A DNA stretch of 64,000 bases. Origin: Chaenocephalus aceratus. Its lineage: Eukaryota; Chordata; Actinopteri; Perciformes; Channichthyidae. The stretch is taken from positions 26,073,425 through 26,137,424 of the forward strand of contig CM043798.1 of NCBI GenBank assembly GCA_023974075.1, read 5' to 3'. This document shows, piece by piece, positions 21,917-34,500 of this stretch; the first letter of the stretch is position 1; the number at the start of each line of letters is the position of its first letter. Under the pieces are notes generated by a model, which saw nothing but the letters and a program-made list of their open reading frames with translations, was not told the origin of the DNA and did not search any database. The position numbers and the translations under genes are program-made.

Positions 21917-22248
21917 CCGGTGGTGTGGTTTACTCAAGTACATTTGTACACATTTCCTCTTGTACACATTTGAGGGACTATTACTTTACTTGAGTATTTC
22001 CATTTCCGTTTACTTTTTACTTCTACTCCTGTACAATTCAGAGGTAAATTGTGTACTTTTACTTCACTACATTTATTTAATATCTTTAGTTACTTTGCAA
22101 GTTTTGATTAATGATGTGAAATATAATACTATAATCTAATTTTACTAACATTGTGAATGCAGGACTTTTACTTGTAACATAGTATTCCTACACTCTGGTA
22201 CTTCTACTTTTAGTCAAGTACAAGATCTCAGTTCTTCTCTCACGTCTG
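21917..22248. mobile_element. Degenerate hAT-like MITE (TACTTGAGTA family), copy 1
   Basis: Shares with 47292-47802 the blocks ACTTTACTTGAGTATTTCCA, TACTTCTACTCC…CAATTCAGAGG, TTTAGTTACTTTGCA, AATGCAGGACTTTTACTTGTAA and TATTCCTACACTCTGGTA. The ends resemble CNGTGGTG and CACGTCTG. A 20-bp direct repeat (GGCAGGATTTATTGTTTGAC) flanks it at 21898-21917 and 22284-22303. Confidence 0.6.
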
Positions 22249-22329
22249 CTCATTTTTAACATATTTCGCCACTAAATGATGCTGGCAGGATTTATTGTTT
22301 GACTGACACACCACTCCTCTTTGTTTACG

Positions 22330-22568
22330 TCCGGGACACAAACGGTTAATTGGGATTGACAAACTAAGGATAGTTGCGCATGCGCAGTAGGCGCTGACAG
22401 AGGAAACAGCCGGGGAGTAGTCAAACAGTCCGCGGTTAGAGAGAAAGAGCGGAGAAAAACCAGAGAAGACCGACAACCCGTGTTCAGCTGGGGTTTCTGC
22501 TTCTCAAATCAGCTATGCTCGTCTCTCCGCCGTCGCTTCATCTCAGGTGTCCGCTTCCCGGTCGCTGA
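22330..22568 (+). promoter_or_regulatory. ssh2 CpG-rich promoter and 5' UTR with NRF1-type site
   Basis: CpG-rich sequence just upstream of the ssh2 ATG contains the palindrome TGCGCATGCGCA at 22375-22386, a perfect NRF1 consensus. No TATA box is apparent, as expected of a housekeeping CpG promoter. The transcription start is not determined. Confidence 0.6.
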
Positions 22569-25500
22569 ATGGCGCTGGTTACCGTGCAGCGATCACCGAC
22601 CCCCAGCACCAGCTCCAGCCCTTGTGTTTCGGTAAGAGTCGCGTTTATTGAACCCTCCTAACCTCCCGTTGCCTCTCTAACACTAAACCGCAATTCTATT
22701 TCGCTATCAAAGGCGATTTCATGCCATATTTCCGCTGCTGACTGTCATAAAGTGCCTTGCCTTTGTACTCCTGCGCATGCGTGAATTATAGCTTCTCATC
22801 ATTTCAGTTAAATTATCCGCGTCGTTACTTGCAACTAAATTAACCTGTCCTGAAATGTTTTGTTTTGCTGCTATTTGATTGCACCGTGCAGTTAGCAACG
22901 TTAGCTTGAAGACCACTTCCTGTTCAGTTTTTTTTTGTATTGTACTCTATTGTTGACATGGTTCCTGTAACGTTATGCACATATCCGCCAGTTCAAAGGT
23001 TCTATACTATACTGTCCACAATAAGATAACCTAAACTCACTATTATCGATAGTATTTGTTGAAAATGGTTAGGTTTAGCTGTTCATAAAATTGTACCGCT
23101 TGCTAACTAATGGTTTCAGTTCCAGAGTTGTAGTTTAGCTATCAACAAAGACAACTGTCGTGCACTTCCGCTCGTAATAAGCGCCTTGTGACACGCTTGA
23201 ATACGGGTATTTACTCTTCCATAATTGTTGTGTGCTTTCAAGGTATGTAAACACGGTTGTGGACGTGTGTCTTTCTCTTTTGTCTCAGTTTGTCTGTCTC
23301 CACCTCAGACTATCTCTTGATCCTTGTCTGCACGTTTCTCCACCCGCCTCTCTCTACCCGTGTGTGTGTGTGTGGGTGTGTGTGTGTGTGTGTGTCCATG
23401 CAAAGCAGAGGAGCAGGTGGTTTTCCTGTTACTATTCTCCCTGCTCGTCTTTATTTCTACTGAAGAAAGAAACCCATTCAGAAAGTCGGGGAGTACTAGA
23501 CAGGCATACACTCTGTTTCCTATTTCACAATTTCGTTCTTTCTCTGTTTTACACAACTCCATACACTTCCTGTGTCAGTTCTGCTGAGTGTATTGTTGAC
23601 AGACAGCATGTCTTGTGACATCAATAGATATTGTGATATAGTGTTCATGGATAGAGCTGCAGGGGATGGTTTATTAAGGTTCAACAGCAGTACCAATAAC
23701 CGTGAAATCGATACCAACAGAGTAATTTTGATACTATCCATATTATATGCACTCAGCTTTAACATACAAGTTTTTGGTAAAGCCATATACTTTCAGTTAT
23801 TTTTGTGTCATCTTGGCATTTTATTTGAAACATTGTCCACAGTAACATTAAACACCAAATAGCTATCATGGCATTGATGATTTATTCAGTATACTAAAAT
23901 CTTCGACAACTTCATTTCGTTTTACAGTTTATTTGGCTAAATGCCGAACTCCAGAGTAAAATTACACTTCTTTTTGTTTTCTCAGTATTATATAAAAACG
24001 TGTGGGTAACATCTTGTTGTTTCTACACCCCAACTACATATTGGGGTTGCAGTCAAGTTATTTTTCACCAAGAATGTCAGTCACAAACAATCTGTGAGCA
24101 CTGTGGCCTTGAAAGAGACCCTCTCTTCACACCTTTTCTATCCTCGGAGCAAAACTGGTTCTGTGAGTGAGAAGGCATAATCATAACTGTCACGCTTTGT
24201 ACACACACACACACGTAGTAATTTGTTCTGTCATCCAGAGTGACTCAAAATATATACAAGATTAGATGAAACAACCAGCCGTCAGTGTCAAGGAACACAA
24301 AGTCAATATTCCTGAAGATCGTGTGTGTTGAGCCGGACATCACCACAGAGCTGTAAAAAGTAGAGTAGGACGATATGCATATCTGTAATTTAGCAAGGTG
24401 AGGCAGACAGGAAGTGTTGAAGGATGTAAATCATTTTCTTGTGGAAATATGCTTTCAAGTTGCAACCCGTACACACACAGAGTGATAACACATCGCACAG
24501 ACATGTCTGGTTCACTGTGTCCTGCTGTCATGTGATGTATGTCTCCGTGTGCGTGAAGTCTTGTGTAAAGTCTCTCGTGAGATGCCTGCCTGCTGTTTTT
24601 TTTCTCAACCCTCTTTACTTGAACCTTATGTTGAGCCTGTCCAGCCTCATAATAAGGGTATGGAAAACACACAGGGAGTACCCATTTTGCCTTTAGGGTA
24701 TAAGCATTTACTAGGTTTAACCTGGTGACTCTATGCTGTGACTTGTGATTCCCAGTGCAGTACAGACATGTCTCCTGTCTTGCAGATCCCTGCCCAGCCT
24801 GCACAGTCAGGCAACACATTTCCATACGTTTTGGAAAAATCCTCTCACATTTTCATACATGCAAAAGGTGTTTTCCCATCTAAACAAAGTTTGGTTGTTC
24901 TGTCACAATGTAAGACACGACCGCTGAAACTCTGTTCCATCAAGTGATCTAAAATATAAACTCAAATTCTGTTTAGTTTTCCCTACAAACTAATTACTAC
25001 AGTGTTGCAAAGATATTCCATTACTCATTATCAAACCTTTTTGGATACATTGGTTAGAGCGACTTAAATGTTTACACACAGTTTTGTTTTAAATATCTCT
25101 TGAAATCATTCCGAGAGCCCACAATGGAAACCTGCTTTACATAATGTTGAGATGTTCTGCAACAGTGTCACAAGATCCGGCCTAAAGACTGGTATCCAGA
25201 CCCTTCCCTGCTGTGTTGTTGCTCTCACAACCTAAACATTGCATACAATTGGCATTTGCTATTCCAAACATTGCTGTGCATTCGCATAAAATAACAAGTA
25301 TGATTTGTTTCTTCATCCAGCTTTGCTCAGAACATACACATTTAATCAGCCTTGCACAAGTTGATATTTTTCATTGTAATCCATTACTTTCTCTTATGAA
25401 GCTATTCATGTTGTTGTGATTTAGTTAATGCTAGTAAAGCCGAAAGTGAAACAAGATTCCAGGTCCTCAAGGTAATGTGATAATCTGCCACAAATAGTTA

Positions 25501-28500
25501 AACCTCATTTGGCAAAGCTTTATATTCTATTAGTCATTTGAATTAGTTTTGTATTCTCTCCTCCTCATCTTGCTGCTCGTTTTGTGTGTGAATGTGTTGT
25601 TTTTTGAACGGCCCACACCTTAAAAACAGACTGAGGTCATTTTTCCTGGAGGGTGCATAAATTGAGTTGAAGCTGAAATCTGCTTTTCCTCCCGTCCCAC
25701 TGCACCGCTGCTCTCTCATCAGGCCGTCCTGAATGCTGTGTTTTGTGATACTTGTACTTTCATTCAGTTTGTGAAGTACACATGCTTCTCTTTTTGTACA
25801 TAGAACAGTGTGATTTCATCCATTTACAATTTTGTCCAACTACTTTTTTGGTTCAAGAGGAAGCTTATTTAATGTTGCCAAAACATTTGTTATTATGATT
25901 TTTTTCTGATGTGAGGGTGCACCTTTCTAACAGTGGACAGCTTTGTTAAACAGTTATTTTACAGAGTTTAAAATTATGTTTCTCAGAATTTTCCATTTAT
26001 ACATTACTGAGTTATAAAACAAATAAGTTATAGAGAAATGTTTTTTACAATGCCCACATTTTGTTTAATTTTAAAATGGTAACATCATTATATTATGACA
26101 TGAAGAGATTGCTTACAAAATTAGATGATTAAAGTTAATTATTCAAAATGAATTTAATTCAATAAAATGTTTTAAATGGTATCTGTATATAGATGCTACT
26201 TTGTAATGCATCTACGTCCAATATGTTGTGTCTCTATTTCCAACCTTAGTGTTTAAAGTGCAAGAATCTACTTTATTTCACATGATTAAATGTCATTTTC
26301 TCACTTTATCTCTTTAGGAGTCCGGTAGTGGGGAGGATGACCGCCGCTCTCAGCCGAGGAGGGTAAGATATGTTTAGATATTCTGCACCCTCATCTACTT
26401 TGTCACAAACAATGCTTGATCATATTACCCCCTCTGGGACGTCAGCACAATACAAACTTCTTCCTGTTTCTCTATAAAGATGAAGTGCAGTGTGATTTTC
26501 ATAAACAACGAGTTTGGATCACAGTGAGTTTTGACTGAAATGTCGTGCCGGGCCGAGTAGTGTAAGACACAACGAGCATCTACTGAAGTGTCTGAACAGA
26601 GGGCCTGTTATGTTGCTACCCCTGACCTTAAAGGGGACCTATCATGCAAAATGCACTTTTTGATGTCTTTTATACATAAATATGTGTCCCCGGTGTGTCA
26701 GGGAACTCACAAAGTGTCAGGAAACTAAACCCTCTCTCTTTTCCTCTGTACCCAAATCTCTAAAAACGGAGGTACAACGGAGCTGATCCAGATTTGCGTT
26801 TGAAATGTGGACCCACGGCACTATCAGAAACTTTGCTATCAGAAACAATGCCCGACGTGTTTTGGACATATTATGGTCTTTGTTTACATTAGCAAGCATC
26901 GCTAACACTCAGAGCTAACCTGTACTGGAGAGAGTATGTATAAAAAAGCAGGAAAAATAAAAAAAGGAACTCACCTTGTGGTAAACCCGCCAGAGAAAAA
27001 GCATTTGAGCTCCATACTGTTTCAGAAATAATCCTTGATGTGGTTTGGAACATGATATGGTATTTAATCACGGCAGCATTTAGCTGTATCTCGTAGAATT
27101 CTGATCAGGCATTAGCTCCGCCTCCTCTTCTTTTTTTTTTTCAAGCTAAGGACCCAAAATCAGCGTTTCTCTAACAGGCCTGAAACAGAGGGATATGAGG
27201 GATGTCTAAAAATGCACGATCTGTTTGTATTTTGAGCAAAACACATCATAGACATGTTTTTAATATATTTTTATATATCTGAGACCCTTAATATATGCCT
27301 ACAAATAGCATAATAGGAGACCTTTAAAATGGCTCGACCTACACTTTTGGGGGAGAGAAAAAAGACATTACCTGAAGAAGCACTTGAAAATGAATCATTA
27401 AATGAGTCCCGTCCTGCAAGACTTCCTTCCTTTTACTGGTACAAAGAGCTTCTGTGCTATTGTGGTGCTTTTGTGGTCTCACAATCGTGTGCTGTCCCTT
27501 GCTGCCTCTGGCATTGAACTGGAGCTGGAATCTGGTTTATCCTGTTTCACTCAACCACACTTGCAACTAGTTTGAGTCCACCACCAGCAATCAGCAATTT
27601 CCTCCTACTGCCACTATGTTTATTTGTTCAAGATACACATGATACCAGTGAACCTTAGCTTAAGTAACTTTCATTATCCATCTTTGTTTTATTTGGCCCT
27701 TGCCATAATGGATAAGATCCCAAAATCCTCTCATGTATGAGATAATTAACAGTGGTTTGCTTGTTTTCCATTAGAGGGCAGTAGGTTCTCTGTGAGTCAG
27801 GTCTGTGTATGTGGGTCAGGGGAGCAGCACTGCTGATCCAGGAGCAGATTGGGAGCCCCTCCCAAAGTCAGAGCGCCTCTGAGTCTGTCTGGTCATTGGA
27901 GCTCTGTGCCATCAAACTGAGAAGGCTTTCTGTATTTGTGCAGCTGGGAGTGAAATCTATATTCACATAGTCAGGCCGTGGTGTGTTTGTGTTTGCACAG
28001 AATAGGTATTGGATCTGATTTATTTTTGATTTACTGTATTTTTTACAGCATCTTGTTTTTAATTCCTGCATTATTTGACTATTGACCCTAGTGCCCGATT
28101 TCATACAGTAATTCCTGTTGAAGGAACATATGAATACAAGGAGCTGGGCCCTGTCTTGAGTTCATAATAGCCTCTTTGAATCGCTTTATACCAACAAGGA
28201 GCAGTGTATTCTATACCAGATGATTTTATTATTCCAGGCTACACAGGCCAGTAGATATTGTAATTTGTTTGCCATCTAAACCGTTGAGATTTGTTAGACA
28301 TTTTGATTAGTTAATTTACCATCATTTGAACTTGCTGTTTATAAGCTGATAGTCAGTGTTAAGGCTCTAAGTAGTGGCTCACTCCTTCTATAGTTATTTC
28401 AACACATTACATTGGGGGGGTAACTGACTTTTTCCTTCACCTATCTAGATAGCTGTTATTAACACACAGTTATTAGGTTTTATTACTCAAGACAATAAGG

Positions 28501-31500
28501 ATCATTTAATCCATTCAGAAGTTTCTCTAGGGTCAAAGGAACAACATAGGAAATGACGCTTGTCTCTTTTAAAAATTCTTGTCAGGCAATTGTGAACAAC
28601 AAACACCGGATTCCACTTAAAGAGGCAATAACGATTCAGGAAAAGTAAACCCCCATGGACTGAAATACTGAATTAATGTTCCCAACTGTTGACGTCTGTG
28701 CCTATCTCTCCGTAGCAGCCAGCAGCTGCAGCAGAGCTCATCTCTGACACAGGTAGTGACATTTATTCAGACTCTAATGAGTGGGTCTGTCTGCATGCGC
28801 TGGGCCCACTGCAGTGCTGCTGATTAAAGGCTGTGACATCAGCAGAGTAGTGACGTCAGCTAAAGCAGCAACGTCACTGGAGGAACTACGGAGGAAAGAG
28901 AGGAATGCATTATCACGCTGTTTCTGGGCTATTATTACCAGTGTTTTCCCCTAGGATGGAGTCATAGCAGCGGTGCTAAGGCACATGGGCCCAGCATAAT
29001 GTGAGCGCGGGGAGCATGGATTTTTTGTGTGTGCGCGCGTGCGAAGTGCGCCCCGCCAATTTGTTTCTATGTGTCTGCCAGCACAAGAAAGGATCTTGAG
29101 GCCTAGTACCAGGGCCGGTTCTAGCCAATTTGCTGCCCTAGGCGAGATTTATATATAAAGAATAAATGAAAAATCTCTACAAAAGACAAATACACTACAA
29201 AAACAGAAACGTATTGACATAATATACATCAAAATGGCTTCAAATGTATTCAGTATTGTATGAACATGTTTTAATTGGGGGGTGGACGTCACATCCTCTA
29301 AGGGGGTCCGGGGGTTTCCACCCGGGAAGATTTTTTTTGAACATTTTAATGTAAAATGCTTCAATCTGGTGCACTTTGAGCACACAATTACTAGATACAT
29401 GATCTAGGGGGTACAACTCTAAACACCCATATAAAAAAGATCGGTTTACATTTTAATAATCAAATAAGTATGTGAACATAACCAATAACCTACCATAGCC
29501 AATAACAAATAAATGTAACTTATTTTATTTTTGTTGTTCATTTACATCTTATTTTACCAGTTAATATTTATTTATTTATGCATATTTTTGTACCTCTCCA
29601 ACTTTAAACGATATTTTTGGTTTACTGTCCTATAGTATACATTGGAATGATTTCAAACCTGTTTTTATTTATCCTAATAATTATAAAGGAGTGCCTTGGA
29701 AATATGTGTTTACATAATTTGTAAACACATATTTGTTTGTGACCTCCTGAGATAACTTAGACTAAAATTAACTATCTAAACCAGGAGTGGCCAACCCGCG
29801 GCTCTTTGCCGAGTCTCATGCGGCTCCTCAGTTCATATCGAATTGTAATTGTGTTTTGTTTTTTTGCGCATATGTATCCCCGTTCACAAAGTGTTAACAA
29901 CACACAAGTTCCAGCCCAATCGTCACACAGAGTTTTCAACAAAGAAGTGCTTTAGCCAATCAGAATGTAGATCCTGCAGTATTGGAGGCGGGCTTTACTG
30001 AACTCGCGATGTGACAGTGAAGGGAGAGATCTGCTTCCGATCGGCAGAAATATAACTCAGATAAAACCGTAATAACTCAATATAATGTTGTCAAATCAAA
30101 ATGGTAACAATTTGCAGTGGTGTACATGTATGTGAGAAGGCCTGCTCCCGGAAAGCTGGCAGCTGACACAGAAGGACTCGAATTTGGTGATTCGCGGTAA
30201 AGAAATAAACAAGAGAGAAAGTGCATCTCTGTCAGCAGAGCTTCTGTCAGTCAGAGGGTTAGGTACACGTTGAGATGTCATGTGAGGAGAATTAACTAAA
30301 ATACACTTAATTTATTTACATTTATTTTTAAATGACGGTCATGAATCTGTGTGTGAGATACAAACAGAATAAAGGCCAGGCATATTTTTATTAAATGATG
30401 TGCCCTTTCATGCATTTGAGCCCCTTCCACATCCTCTGCACGTTTCAAAGAAGCAACAGCGCCCTCTCTCTCTCTCCCTCGCTTGCCCTCTCGCTCCCAC
30501 GCTCGCACATTGGCTGTGAGCTGCGGGCGCCAGATAAGCCAACATCCCCCACTTTCATCACCTACAGCGCCCATCGTACAGGGCAAATGAAAAGTGTAAC
30601 CGGGGTGAAAAGGGTGGTACATTTACTTAATTATGAATGTTGTTACATCAAGGCCAAACATTTGGATGAGCGCCAATGGTCAAAAATGTTTTTTCCCTCC
30701 CAGAGCTACCAGCGCAGCGCCCCCCCCAGATCCGGCGCCCTAAGCGACCGCCTATGTCAAAAATCGGCCCTCCAAATCCACATAACAAACAATCAAAAAT
30801 GAAAAGGGGTCGCCACTTATTATTATAATAAAAAATAAAAATAGCGCCGCCGCTATTTGTATATAGGGGAAACACTGATTACATACACAATGTTTTTTGT
30901 CAGATGCAAAAAAAAAAGTGTTATGATATATTTGTGCGAATAGTAAGGATTTAATATTGTTTGGTTTTTTACTCATTTTATGCTTGAAATTATTAATGTG
31001 TTCCCCCAAGACTCTCCAATGAATCATTTTCGTTTGTTGTCCAGCAGATTGATTATGCTGTAAACATTGAGCGTAATTCATGCTAGAATTCCCTGCTCAT
31101 AGGACCGATGTATAGATAAAGCAAAGTGCTGAATAGCTGTGTGTCTACTGTACTACACAGGTAATGTTGTAATCACTAAGGTTACTGCCTGTGTGTTTGT
31201 ATACGTGGAGACGTAAGAGCAACAGAGGAGTGTCCGGTGTCTGTCTGTCTGCCTTTAACAACCACATCCTGCCCTTCACTGCTTGTCATTGGACGGTGTG
31301 AATTTCAGGAGATACAATTAGAGAACAGTAAGATGGAACTTTAGAGATGGGTCGAACATCACAAACATGAAAATGTCGTTTGATGACTGTTCGTCCGACA
31401 CCTGTAGTGCGTTACAACCAATGTAACGGATCTTTTTTACATTAATGGGACTAACGCTGTACTGAACATTTTTGTTAAGTTAATATTTTCTATTAACGTT

Positions 31501-34500
31501 TTCTCGAATTAACAAATTAACCTGCTGTGTTTTAAAGGCTATGTCGAGGCATATTTTTGTAGATGTTCTGTTGTTTAATGCATTTTGACATTTTGACTTA
31601 ACAAACCTCTGGTGTTAAAATAAATGTTTTTGATCACGCGAGTCAAGAAACAATCCTGCGCAACCACAACTGTAATCTAATCCATCAAATAGTGTTATAT
31701 ACTTATTATTGGTGTAGCCTAGTTATAATATTCTACTGTGCGGAAATATCGGGTTTAAATCTAATGACTTGACTTGCCATTCATTAAAGTATGACATAAT
31801 TAATGAAGCTACTAACCATTCAATACACACAAGACTAATTAAAGATGGAGATTAGGGGGATGGAAGTGATTTTGTGAGACGGAAGTCAGTCAGAAAAGGA
31901 AGTTAAATAAAATCATGACAAGAAAAATGGAGCCTGTAGTGGAACCTTTCAGATTAGGAAGCTGTTATCAGTGAGTAATGAAGGCCTCCTGATGCGTCCG
32001 TCTAACATGCACTTTGACACTGAATGTCCACTTAATGCTTGACATTATTGCTTCTTCATCTTGCTACTGAATCACATCCCCTGGCTGATTAATCATGGAG
32101 GGTCAAGGCTCATGCACACTTATGCAATATTACACCAGCCATAGAAGGATCTAACAGACGAACAGCAGTGCAGTTGTTGTTTATCCTGTGATATAATTGG
32201 GCGGTCAGGTGGTTGCCACGCTTCTACCTCCAGTACTTTGTAATCAATCCCATTTTAAATTGAAACCACGAGGCATCAACAAGCAGCGTAACCAGGTCAA
32301 GTTTCTCCTCAGTTCAGGGGTCCTCTGATGTCTCCTTTTTGATTTCTCAATCTTTTTTCCGTTGTTGTTGTTGTGCTGTTGCGGGAAGCATCAGCACATT
32401 AAGGTGTCAGGTGTTCCTGAATTTCCGTAAAGGCTACAGACCTAGAGTTGTTTACACAACATAGCCAGCTACTCCACATGTGTGATCAGTGTGACCAACA
32501 CTTTCCAGAAGATGCCTTTCTAGGTATGGACAGTAAGTAATGTTTAATCAGGGGTTTGGTTCAAGTGTTGTCATAGATGCTAAGTGTGTTGCTGTGTAAA
32601 CTGTGTTGTTGCCATGAGAAAAGGGAAAACTTGACTCGATGTTATAAAAAAATGGCACTAGCCTACAACCAGTGAATATGCACTTTATAACTGCTGAGAT
32701 AATGAAAACCATGCCATGTTATGCCCTGGTTCAATCCTGTCCAGGGACTTTTGTTCCCCTCTCTCCCTACCACCTGTTTCTCTACTGTGACCCTTCAACT
32801 AAAGCCACAAAACACTTTACAAATGGACAGTCAAGTAAATAATGTTAACATTATATCAGAAGTTCTATATAGTGCCATAATACATGCTGAACCATACCTA
32901 CATTCAGTGTAGTGCCAGAATGATGTTGCATAGGAAGGTATTCTGGTTTTTCTGGTGTTAAACATCTGCGCTGTACACTAAGCTTATGCAAGGGGCATTT
33001 TTGAGCTGCCACTTCCGGTATGCGGTAGTATTTTCTTCTATGTGAGGAACTTTTGGCACTTAATGTTCACGGAACCAGGAACATCTGTTGTTATTTGAGC
33101 ATGTCCAGGTTCCCTCGCCTTGAGGTCGACAGTTTCCAAAGAGATTCTGGTTTGATGCCTGTTTGATACAAGCTTAGGAAATGTTCAGGAGTTATTCATT
33201 ATACATGAAGTGAAGTCATGTGACTGATGTAGTTTGTTTATAGCATTTTGTTAGCTATTTACTTTTGTCGATTGGATTTTCCTGCTGAAAAATACCTGTT
33301 AGTATCATAAACCTGTGTTTGCCACATATATTATTTTCAGCAATATTACAGCACAGCCAAATAAGCCAGTGGTAAAACCCTTTAGTTTGTTGGTCCAGTG
33401 AGCCCTTGCTATCATCACTGCACAACTTCATAGTTGGTAACATTATCTAATGAAATGGACCGTAATTGAAGAGTTGTTTGTTTCGATTAAAGACTTGTTT
33501 TTATCATGACTATAATGTTTTCCCCGCTTTTCACTGTGGCACTAATACTCTGTCATACAGCCTTCGAAGGACGGCTGTTTTCCAGCGAATGGACCATGTG
33601 TGTCTCCTCCCCTTTTACCGCAGCCTGCTGCAGACCACAGTCAGTAGGCCTACCACGAGCAGATGTTACGGAGACACCTGCTCTGCAACAGCATGTGCTA
33701 AACATGTAAACATTGTCGCCGTTTTTGAATATTATATCACCGCGCTTTAAAAAAAAACTCCTGTTTCACGGATAATTGACTCAGCCCGGGGTGTCCTTTA
33801 CATTCTTGACCTCAAGTTATCCAGAGTTTTTGTGTTTTAGCAAATATCCTGGCAGTGCGGAGTGACCGCCTGCCTCCACAGCAGCTATCGATAGAAACAG
33901 CCCGCTTCTGTGCGCCCTTCCTCCGCCACCAGAGCAGCGATGCCTCCGGGTGTTGTGTCCGCTCCACGGAGCTCTACTGCCGGCTGCTTCTGCGCCTGCT
34001 GCGGCGGGGAGATGAGACCTTATTTCACCGAGAACTCCGTGATCTATCAGGGGGAAATTTATCAGCTGTAAGTTTACACTGTGCTCAGAGCCCCAGGTGT
34101 TCTGTGGAAAATAATATGAATTGCAGTAACATATTATTGTATTCTTATTAGTGAGATGCTGTATGAGAGTCTGCTTTAGTAATGATAATATCAATAAGTG
34201 GTGGAACATGATTTTTGCTGACTTGAAACCCTAGTTGAACAGGGGGGGGGGGGCATATTCTCATTCTCCCTGCTTTCCAATATTTTGTCACGGAGATCTG
34301 GTATGACAAAGGTTTGTGGTTTTCCCATGATGAGTTAAAGGGAAGGATATGACAGCAGTCAGGGGCTGAAGAAAGAGGTTTCCTTCCTCTGAAATGTCAG
34401 CCAGATGCCAAACTCATCTGCTCACACGCACTCTCCTTCACCCAGCTTTTATTTTAATTTTAGATGTGAATAAGACTGGTCCTTTTTAAGTAATAGAATT

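Noticed and set aside
24340..24825. 161-codon minus-strand open frame in ssh2 intron 1
   Set aside because: No recognisable family, low-complexity neighbours and no supporting splice sites; likely chance.
28716..28752. 37-nt splice-bounded segment (CAGCCAGCAGCTGCAGCAGAG…) as an ssh2 cassette exon
   Set aside because: Its length does not give phase 2 at the next exon from either phase of exon 2.
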